DNA of 7,194 bases from CAYMUC01 sp964471865 (lineage in GTDB: Bacteria > Actinomycetota > Acidimicrobiia > Acidimicrobiales > Ilumatobacteraceae): the NCBI GenBank assembly GCA_964471865.1, contig CAYYHU010000062.1:1-7194 (forward strand), written 5' to 3'. A program made the translations under genes and the position numbers. Position 1 is the first letter of the stretch, and every line of letters begins with the position of its first letter. Shown piece after piece: positions 1-6,055 of the stretch. A model generated the notes under the pieces. It searched no databases. It worked only from the letters and a program-made list of their open reading frames with translations, and was not told where the DNA came from.

Positions 1-914
1 AGCTCTACCACTCGACGCGGGACCATCTCCTCACCCTTCCCGATTCGACGCGTGTCTTCCCGGCTCACGGTGCCGGATCGGCCTGTGGCAAACAGCTCTC
101 CAACGAGACCGAGTCCACGATCGGCGCTCAACGGGCCACGAACTACGCCCTCGCTCCGATGACCGAAGAGGAGTTCGTCACCGCCGTGACCGAGGGGCAG
201 TCGGTGGCGCCGCTGTATTTCGCGTTCGCGGCGAACCGCAACAAAGAGGACCGAGAACTGCTCACCGAGGGAGAGCCGCCCACCGCGATGACCTTGCACG
301 AGGTACTCGCCCAGCAGCGTCGGGGTGCGGTCGTGCTCGACACCCGCGAAGCCGCAACGTTCGCTCATGGCCATCTCCGCGGTTCCTACAACGTCGGTCT
401 CGGCGGGCGCTTCGCCGAATACGCCGGTGACGTTCTCGTCGCGGACCAACCCATCGTGCTGGTCGGGGAACCCGGAACCGAGACCGAAGCTCGTAACCGT
501 CTCGCCCGGATCGGTTTCGATCAGGTCGTGGGATACCTCGCCGATCCCATGCAGGCGTTCGTCGAACATCCCGGGTGGACCACAGTGTCGCCGCGGCTCT
601 CCGCACGCGAACTCGCCGAACGTCTCGAGGGTCCGAGCGCTCCCCAACTCGTCGATGTTCGAGGTCCGGGTGAAGTCGCGACGGGCAAGGTTCCCGGAGC
701 CATCGAAGTGCCGCTGCCACGGATTCTCGATCGACTCGACGAACTCGACCCCTCGGCGCCGACGGTGGTGTATTGCGCCGGCGGATATCGCTCGATGATC
801 GCGGCGTCGCTCATGCGAGCTGCCGGCTTCACCGACGTCTCGGACCTCGTGGGCGGCTTCGGGGCCTGGGAGGCCGGCGGCCTCGAGATCGCCACCCCGT
901 CCTCGGTGGGCTGA
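1..914 (+). CDS. Metallo-beta-lactamase/rhodanese fusion, persulfide dioxygenase-like (5' partial)
   Basis: The reading frame is open from base 3 to the stop at 912-914 and gives 303 visible residues; the N-terminus lies before the window. The first ~50 residues are the tail of an ETHE1-like metallo-beta-lactamase fold: a PAHGAGSACGK segment, whose His (66-68) is the expected metal ligand, followed by STIGAQRATNYAL. Two rhodanese domains follow. The first (about 290-560) has the fold motifs (VVLDTRE, GHLRGSYNV), but its active-site loop reads LVGEPGTE with no Cys, so it is probably non-catalytic. The second (about 600-890) has QLVDVRG, GAIEVPL and an intact CAGGYRS loop with Cys at 774-776. 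The ATG at 159 is internal to the conserved tail and is not the real start. Family knowledge: such fusions oxidise thiol persulfides to sulfite and transfer sulfane sulfur. Five bases separate it from the next gene, implying an operon. The exact substrate is inferred. Confidence 0.9.
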   Translation, partial: LYHSTRDHLLTLPDSTRVFPAHGAGSACGKQLSNETESTIGAQRATNYALAPMTEEEFVTAVTEGQSVAPLYFAFAANRNKEDRELLTEGEPPTAMTLHEVLAQQRRGAVVLDTREAATFAHGHLRGSYNVGLGGRFAEYAGDVLVADQPIVLVGEPGTETEARNRLARIGFDQVVGYLADPMQAFVEHPGWTTVSPRLSARELAERLEGPSAPQLVDVRGPGEVATGKVPGAIEVPLPRILDRLDELDPSAPTVVYCAGGYRSMIAASLMRAAGFTDVSDLVGGFGAWEAGGLEIATPSSVG

Positions 915-919
915 TCACG

Positions 920-2446
920 ATGACCCGTTACGCCTTCCTCATCGATCAGGACACCTGTATCGGCTGTCATGCCTGCACGGTCGCATGTAAGTCCGAACAC
1001 GACGTACCCCTCGGGGTCAACCGGACCTGGGTGAAGTACATCGAAAAAGGGGAGTTCCCCGATTCCCGCCGCTTCTATTCGGTGAATCGCTGCAACCACT
1101 GCGAGGACGCCCCCTGCGTCACGATCTGTCCGACCACGGCGCTTTTCAGCCGGTCAGACGGCATCGTCGATTTCGACGATTCACGCTGTATCGGCTGCAA
1201 GAGCTGCATGAACGCCTGTCCCTACGACGCGTTGTACATCAATCCCGACACTCAGACCGCTCACAAGTGCAACTTCTGCACCCATCGCGTCGAAATCGGA
1301 CTCGAACCCTCCTGTGTGGTCGTGTGTCCCACCCAGTCGATCGTGGCCGGCGACATCGATGATCCGTCCTCGCGGATCTCGATGATGTTGGGTCGTCACG
1401 ACACCAAGGTGCGAGCCCCCGAACAAGGCACCAAGCCGCATGTGTTCTACAAAGGCGTCGACGAAGCCGCGATCGATCCGTTGCGGACGACGATCCTCGA
1501 GGACGGGATGATCTGGGCCGACACCACGCCTGACCATCCGACGTTGCCGGTCGAACCGCACGGTGATCGCGGACAGGTCGTGGCCCGCACCGCCTACACC
1601 ACCCAACATCCCATGGCGTGGAAGTCCAAGGTGTCGGGATATCTCGTCACCAAGGCGATCGGGGGCGGCGCGATGATGATCGCCGGCCTTGCAGCCTTGC
1701 TCGGTTGGGAGGACGAACAGGGCTTCATCGGTCTGTACGCGCCGATCCTCGGACTCGCCATGGCGGCGCTGACGGGCATCTTGTTGATCTGGGACCTCAA
1801 GCAGCCCAAACGGTTCTACTACCTGTTCACCAAACCTCAGTGGGGCTCCTGGCTGGTTCGGGGATCACTCGTGTTGTTGGGATTCGGAGCTCTGGGTACC
1901 GCCTGGTTCTTTGCCGGAGTCGCCGATGCCGGTGGAGCCATACAAGGCCTCGCCGTGCCCACGATGATCTTCGGCGCCGCCACGGCCGGATACACGGCGT
2001 GGCTGTTCGCTCAATGCGAAGGCCGCGACCTGTGGCAGACCCCGCTCATGCTTCCGGTGTTGCTCGCCCAGGCCGTCACCGCCGGAGCCGCAGGACTCGC
2101 CATTCCGATGGCGGCGTTCGATCTCGATGCCGATCTCGAACGTCTCGTTCTGTGGTGCCTGTTCGGGGGAGCGCTCGCTCAGTTGGTGCTCGTGATCATC
2201 GAGGTCACGGCCAAAGCCCAGGTGTCGGTCGAACTCGCCACCCGAGCCATGGTGGTGGGTCCGTACCGCACCAAGTTCTGGACCGGGGTGGTGCTCGGTC
2301 AACTCGGCGCCGCCGCAGTCGCTCTCGCGGCGGTTCTCGCCTCCAACACCGCTGTGGGCGTCGTGGCCGCGGTGATCTCCCTCGTGGGTCTGTGGGCCTA
2401 TGAGGACGCTTTCGTTCGTGCCGGTCAATCCGTGCCGCTCAGCTGA
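920..2446 (+). CDS. Fused 4Fe-4S ferredoxin subunit and NrfD/PsrC-type membrane quinone subunit (SoeB-SoeC-like)
   Basis: The 508-residue protein starts at ATG 920 (MTRYAFLIDQDTCIGC), a typical start for the DmsB/PsrB/SoeB family; upstream in-frame codons overlap gene 1 and lack similarity. Residues 1-150 carry 16 cysteines in four groups (13/16/19/23, 58/61/66/70, 90/93/96/100, 117/120/132/136), enough for four [4Fe-4S] clusters. A linker (about 150-230) includes VFYKGVDEAAIDPL. Residues about 240-500 hold roughly eight hydrophobic helices, as in NrfD/PsrC, with WDLKQPKRFYYLFTKPQWGSW after the second helix; a Lys-Gln-Pro here is typical of these anchors. There is no Tat or Sec signal, so the FeS part should stay in the cytoplasm. 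It would carry electrons between the downstream molybdoenzyme and membrane quinone. In the described SoeABC systems these two parts are separate genes, so the fusion is notable. A polysulfide or thiosulfate reductase partner is the main alternative. Confidence 0.9.
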   Translation: MTRYAFLIDQDTCIGCHACTVACKSEHDVPLGVNRTWVKYIEKGEFPDSRRFYSVNRCNHCEDAPCVTICPTTALFSRSDGIVDFDDSRCIGCKSCMNACPYDALYINPDTQTAHKCNFCTHRVEIGLEPSCVVVCPTQSIVAGDIDDPSSRISMMLGRHDTKVRAPEQGTKPHVFYKGVDEAAIDPLRTTILEDGMIWADTTPDHPTLPVEPHGDRGQVVARTAYTTQHPMAWKSKVSGYLVTKAIGGGAMMIAGLAALLGWEDEQGFIGLYAPILGLAMAALTGILLIWDLKQPKRFYYLFTKPQWGSWLVRGSLVLLGFGALGTAWFFAGVADAGGAIQGLAVPTMIFGAATAGYTAWLFAQCEGRDLWQTPLMLPVLLAQAVTAGAAGLAIPMAAFDLDADLERLVLWCLFGGALAQLVLVIIEVTAKAQVSVELATRAMVVGPYRTKFWTGVVLGQLGAAAVALAAVLASNTAVGVVAAVISLVGLWAYEDAFVRAGQSVPLS

Positions 2447-2451
2447 GAGGA
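2445..2451 (+). promoter_or_regulatory. Shine-Dalgarno site of the molybdoenzyme gene
   Basis: GAGAGGA overlaps the stop codon of the preceding gene and ends six bases before ATG 2458. It is the clearest ribosome binding site in the window and fixes the start of the catalytic subunit. The other operon genes have weak or no such motif, which suggests translational coupling for them. Confidence 0.7.
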
Positions 2452-2457
2452 CTCTTC

Positions 2458-4383
2458 ATGTCTCTGCTCGACGACCTCGCCCAGAGCGGGCGCCGCGATC
2501 TCGAACGGCTGCTCCCCGGCACCGCTCTCACCAACTACGCGCCCGTCGACCGCTGGTCGGACTGGGTCGAGTTGGATGCCAAGGACTGGGCCCATGGCAA
2601 GAAGACCAAGCGCCGCTTCAGCCTGATCCCCACGACCTGTTTCAACTGCGAGGCCTGCTGTGGCCTGTTGGCGTTCGTGGACAAAGACACCGGCGAGATC
2701 GCCAAATTCGAAGGCAACCCGCATCATCCCGCTAGCCGGGGACGCAACTGCGCGAAGGGTCCCGCCACGATCAACCAGGTCCATGATGCAGACCGGATCC
2801 TGTACCCGCTCAAGCGCGCCGGTCGACGTGGTGAGGGCAAGTGGCAACGCATCGATTGGGAACAGGCCCTCGCCGAGATCGGAGGGCGGATCGGCACGGC
2901 CTTTCGTGAAGGCCGCCACGACGAGGTCCTCTACCACGTGGGTCGACCCGGCGACGACAGTTACATGGAGCGCGTCCTGCACGCATGGGGAATCGACGGA
3001 CACAACTCCCACACCAACATCTGCTCCTCGGGGGCTCGTGTCGGCTACGCCGCGTGGATGGGCTTCGACCGACCCTCGGGTGATCATGCGAACGCGAACG
3101 TGATCTTTCTGATCTCCTCGCATCTCGAAGCCGGCCACTATTTCAACCCTCACGCTCAACGCATCATCGAAGGCAAGATGCGCGGTGCCAAGGTCGTGTG
3201 TGTCGATCCTCGACTGTCCAACACCGCCTCGATGTCGGACTACTGGCTCCCCGTGTGGCCCGGCACCGAAGCATTCTTGTGTCTCGCAATTGCGCGACTG
3301 TTATTACTCAACGGCACCTGGGATCGCGAGTTCATGCGGCGCTGGGTGAACTGGGACGAGTTCCTGCGCGTCACCCGTCCCGATCTCGAATGCAGTTTCG
3401 ACAACCTCGCCTCCGCGCTGATCGACCTCTACGCCGACTACACCCCCGAAGAAGCCGAACGGGTCTGTGGGATCGAGGCGCGCAAGATCCGCGAGATCGC
3501 CGAGCACATCGGGCGCGCGGTTCCCGGACGCTTCGCCTCGCACAACTGGCGGGCCTCCGCCGCAGGCAACGAGGGTGGATGGCAGACCGCACGATGCCTG
3601 TTCTTCTTGAACGTGCTCACCGGATCGGTGGGAACCGAAGGGGGCACCAGTCCCAACGGTTGGAACAAGTTCATTCCCGTCCCTCCGAAGAATCCACATC
3701 CTCAGGGCCGGTGGAACGAGTTGACCTGGCCGGCGGAGTATCCCCTCAGCCACCACGAACTCTCGATCCTGCTACCCCATTTCCTCAAAGAGGGACGCGG
3801 TCGTCTCGATACGTATTTCACCCGGGTCTACAACCCGATCTGGACCAATCCCGACGGGTTCGTCTGGCTCGAAGCCCTCACCAATGAAGACTTGGTCGGT
3901 TGCCATGTGGCGCTGACCCCGGTGTGGAGCGAGACCGCCTGGTTCGCCGATTACGTGTTGCCGATGGGCGTCGCATCGGAGCGTCACGACATCGCGTCAT
4001 ACGAAACTCATATCGGACGGTGGATCGGGTTCCGTCAACCCGTCATGAAGGTGTACGCAGAACAACAGGGTCGCCAGATCGGACGCACCTATGAAGCGAA
4101 TCCGGGTGAGGTCTGGGAGGAACACGAGTTCTGGATCGATCTGTCCTGGAAGATCGACCCCGACGGATCACTGGGGATCCGGGAGCATTTCGAATCGATT
4201 CGCGAACCCGGCACCCCGTTGTCGATCGACGAGTACTACTCGCATCTCTTCGAACATTCCGTTCCCGGACTTCCCGACGCGGCCGCAGCCGAGGGGCTCA
4301 GCCCGCTCGCCTACATGCGCAAATACGGAGCCTTCGCGCTGCCCGGGGATCAAGAGCAGGTCCACGAACGCGTCGTCACCGAG
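2458..4383 (+). CDS. soeA: Molybdopterin (bis-MGD) oxidoreductase catalytic subunit, SoeA-like sulfite dehydrogenase: N-terminal part, interrupted by the sequence gap
   Basis: 642 residues are visible before the gap. The N-terminal [4Fe-4S] motif is C61-x2-C64-x3-C68-x29-C98 (CFNCEACCG ... NCAKG). The NICSSGARVG segment places C189 where the DMSO reductase family puts its protein ligand to Mo, as in polysulfide reductase and Soe-type enzymes. Then come the ISSHLEAGH and VVCVDPRLSNTA cofactor-binding stretches, VYNPIWTNPDG (from residue 457) and ETAWFADYVLPMGVASERHD (492-511). The segment SIDEYYSHLFEHSVPGLP followed by LSPLAYMRKYGAF resembles SoeA proteins as I remember them. There is no Tat signal before the cluster motif, which fits a cytoplasmic enzyme. 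The proposed reaction is sulfite to sulfate with electrons leaving through the gene upstream. The gene continues at 4484-4936. Membership of the molybdoenzyme family is certain; sulfite as substrate is inferred, with a polysulfide/thiosulfate reductase as alternative. It contains two consecutive TTA codons at 3301-3306. Confidence 0.9.
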
Positions 4384-4483
4384 NNNNNNNNNNNNNNNNN
4401 NNNNNNNNNNNNNNNNNNNNNNNNNNNNNNNNNNNNNNNNNNNNNNNNNNNNNNNNNNNNNNNNNNNNNNNNNNNNNNNNNNN
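4384..4483. other. Assembly gap of 100 N inside the molybdoenzyme gene
   Basis: Exactly 100 N, a common placeholder for a scaffold join of unknown size. The upstream part ends on a complete codon (GAG, 4381-4383) and the downstream part reads correctly from CGC 4484. The real missing length should therefore be a multiple of three, which 100 is not. The visible parts sum to 792 residues, while SoeA-type proteins are, from memory, about 950-1000. So roughly 150-200 residues, around the start of the C-terminal molybdopterin-binding domain, are probably missing. Confidence 0.95.
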
Positions 4484-4936
4484 CGCTGGCGTCTCGACGA
4501 ACACCAGGGCACCCCATCCTGGGTGTCGGGGTTGGCCACGGTGTCGGGACCTGAAGCCGGTTACGGCGCGGGAACCTCCACCGATGGCCGGTGGCATCTC
4601 ACTCGCGAACACGGTGCCCAGAACTTCGCGTCCACCGATCCGGATGCGCAACGCGTCTGGTGGACCGATACCGGAGTCCATCAGAACCTGACGTTCCCGG
4701 TGCAGCCCGATCCGATCTCGGGGATGCATTGCTGGTTGCAGCGCGTCACCGTCGGCCCGGCCCAGGCCGGCGATCGGTACGGCGATGTTGCCGTGGATAC
4801 CGGCCGTTCGATGGAGGTCTTTCACGAATGGCTCGCGAAGACCCGTCCCGGTCCGGGCCCGGGCGGTCTGCGGCGTCCTTTGCATCTCGCTCGGCCCGTC
4901 AAGCCGCTCGCGACCGCGTACCGTTCCACCACGTGA
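4484..4936 (+). CDS. soeA: Molybdopterin oxidoreductase catalytic subunit, SoeA-like: C-terminal part after the gap
   Basis: 150 residues follow the gap and end at TGA 4934-4936. The part opens with RWRLDEHQG and carries DPDAQRVWWTDTGVHQNL, then FPVQPDPISGMHCW, DRYGDVAVDT and PGPGPGGLRRPL. This is the far end of the molybdopterin dinucleotide-binding domain and the C-terminal tail of the Soe-type family, so it belongs to the same gene as 2458-4383 although the 100 N place it in another frame. Reading the upstream frame straight through the gap gives only a short meaningless tail to 4554. The terminal bases GTGA (4933-4936) are shared with the start of the chaperone gene, so translation of the two is likely coupled. 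I see no sign of a true frameshift; the break is explained by the gap. Confidence 0.85.
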   Translation, partial: RWRLDEHQGTPSWVSGLATVSGPEAGYGAGTSTDGRWHLTREHGAQNFASTDPDAQRVWWTDTGVHQNLTFPVQPDPISGMHCWLQRVTVGPAQAGDRYGDVAVDTGRSMEVFHEWLAKTRPGPGPGGLRRPLHLARPVKPLATAYRSTT

Positions 4937-6003
4937 GTTCGGATCTCGCCGAGCGGGCCCGCACCCGCGCTGGAACCCTGGCCTTATGCGGCTGGTTGCT
5001 GCTCGAAGAACCCGGACCGGATCTCGCCGAACGGGTCGCCGACATCCCGGCGTTGGCCCCACTCGCCGCGTCCGACGCAGCAGTCGAGTTCGAGCGTGTC
5101 TTCCTGCGGGGCGCAGCGCCCTATGAGAGCGTGTTTCGTTCCAGCGACGGTCGCCGTGGCGGCCCCATCGCCGCTCGAGTCGCCGACACCTATGTCGAGG
5201 TCGGGTTCGACGAACTCGATCAGGGTCGGTGGCGGGTCGCCGGTCCAGACCATCTCGGTCTCGAACTGCGCGCGCTCGCTCATCTGATCGCCACCGAGGC
5301 CGCGGCCTGGGATTCCGATCGCCCCGATGAGGCCGGGATGCATGTCGAGACCCAACGGGTGTTTCTCGCCGATCATCTCGCCACCTGGGCCGAAGTCGCC
5401 CTCGATGCCGCAGCACTCGCAGCCGGTGACGGCCCCTATGCGGCTTTGATCGTCGCGGTCCGTGACGTCGTGCGCACCGAAATCGATCTGGTCCGTCCCG
5501 CTCCGGTTCTCGACACTGTCGTCCACGAGGGTTCGTCCACTGCCGCACCGATGGGTCCGGGTCGTCTGGCCCGACATCTCCTCGCTCCGGACCGCTGCGG
5601 ACTATGGCTGAGTACCGATGACATCGCGCGGGGAGCGCAACGGCTCGGGTTTCCCTGGAGGCCTATGGATGGGCGCTCGAATCTCACGCCGTTGCTACGA
5701 GCGGCTCTCGACGCAGGGGAGTTTCCCGGGCTCGTCGAGCCGTGGATCGAGCTCGCCCGGATCACCGCCGGACGTCATCGCGAACGAGCCGAGACCCAAC
5801 CGGGAGCCGAAGCGATCTGGCGTAGTTGGGAGCAGCGGGCGCAGGCGACCTGGGAGGTGCTGACACGGTGCGTTACCGCCGGTGTCGATGATGCCTGCGA
5901 CAACGAGGTCGTGATCCGTCTCGCCGGGAACGATCTGGCCCGGGCGTTGGCCTGGCTGGATGAACAGGGCTACGAGATCGAAGAGATCGACGCCTCGAGG
6001 TGA
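4933..6003 (+). CDS. TorD/DmsD-family molybdoenzyme maturation chaperone with long C-terminal extension
   Basis: 356 residues from GTG 4933, which overlaps the previous stop by four bases (GTGA). No upstream in-frame ATG is credible because it would run deep into the conserved end of the molybdoenzyme, and no Shine-Dalgarno motif is visible, so reinitiation is likely. TorD-family marks: EFERVFLRG-APYESVF (residues 52-68) and ETQRVFLADHLATWA (139-153) with the conserved His148 and Trp152. Proteins of this family bind the apo-catalytic subunit and hold it for insertion of the molybdenum cofactor, and in exported enzymes also guard the Tat signal. Here the partner has no Tat signal, so a NarJ-like cofactor-insertion role is inferred. 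Typical TorD/DmsD proteins are about 200 residues. The part from about residue 205 is extra: it contains GLWLSTDDIARGAQRLGFPW and a helical end (LARALAWLDEQGYEIEEID), with no function I can assign. One TTA codon lies at 4984. Confidence 0.85.
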   Translation: MSSDLAERARTRAGTLALCGWLLLEEPGPDLAERVADIPALAPLAASDAAVEFERVFLRGAAPYESVFRSSDGRRGGPIAARVADTYVEVGFDELDQGRWRVAGPDHLGLELRALAHLIATEAAAWDSDRPDEAGMHVETQRVFLADHLATWAEVALDAAALAAGDGPYAALIVAVRDVVRTEIDLVRPAPVLDTVVHEGSSTAAPMGPGRLARHLLAPDRCGLWLSTDDIARGAQRLGFPWRPMDGRSNLTPLLRAALDAGEFPGLVEPWIELARITAGRHRERAETQPGAEAIWRSWEQRAQATWEVLTRCVTAGVDDACDNEVVIRLAGNDLARALAWLDEQGYEIEEIDASR

Positions 6004-6014
6004 GTGGTGATGGG

Positions 6015-6032
6015 CTCGGGGTCTGCCCCGGG
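6015..6032 (+). other. Short GC-rich hairpin between the chaperone gene and glnS
   Basis: CGGGG (6017-6021), a four-base loop TCTG and CCCCG (6026-6030) form a five-pair stem, extendable by a T-G and a C-G pair to 6015-6032. It sits in the 52-bp intergenic region just after the operon's last stop. No T-tract follows, so it is at best a weak or factor-dependent terminator, and it may be chance in GC-rich DNA. Confidence 0.3.
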
Positions 6033-6040
6033 GGAGTTGG

Positions 6041-6046
6041 TAGCGT
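6041..6046 (+). promoter_or_regulatory. Candidate -10 promoter element of a leaderless glnS transcript
   Basis: TAGCGT fits the actinobacterial -10 pattern TAnnnT and lies nine bases before the A of ATG 6056, so transcription would begin at or next to the start codon. No usable Shine-Dalgarno lies at the normal distance: the only purine run, GGGGGAG at 6030-6036, is about 19 bases from the ATG. No clear -35 box is visible. The match is short, so this is a suggestion only. Confidence 0.4.
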
Positions 6047-6055
6047 CGCAGCGTC

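Noticed and set aside
159..161. ATG 159 as the start of a rhodanese-only gene
   Set aside because: The frame is open back to the window edge and encodes the conserved C-terminal tail of the metallo-beta-lactamase domain, so the gene begins further upstream.
773..919. Longer N-terminus for the FeS/NrfD fusion
   Set aside because: The extra residues are Arg-rich frame shadow of the rhodanese domain; the family start MTRYAFLIDQDTC lies at 920.
4384..4554. Continuation of the molybdoenzyme frame through the gap to a stop at 4554
   Set aside because: After the gap this frame gives no family similarity, while the frame starting at 4484 gives the expected C-terminus ending at 4936.
4591..4932. Earlier start (ATG 4591) for the chaperone
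   Set aside because: The extra residues would overlap the conserved molybdoenzyme tail and look like frame-shadow sequence; GTG 4933 overlaps the stop and begins the plausible protein.
4941..5037. Near-identical pair GGATCTCGCCGA(G/A)CGGG within the chaperone start
   Set aside because: It is a short two-copy match encoding DLAER twice, best explained by codon preference; there is no array or flanking structure.
4376..5548. Minus-strand open frame of 390 codons running into the N gap
   Set aside because: It includes unknown bases, is very rich in Arg, Gly and Pro, and overlaps the conserved chaperone and molybdoenzyme coding on the plus strand.
6015..6032. Intrinsic terminator after the chaperone gene
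   Set aside because: The stem is short and no T-tract follows, so it is listed only as a hairpin of uncertain role.
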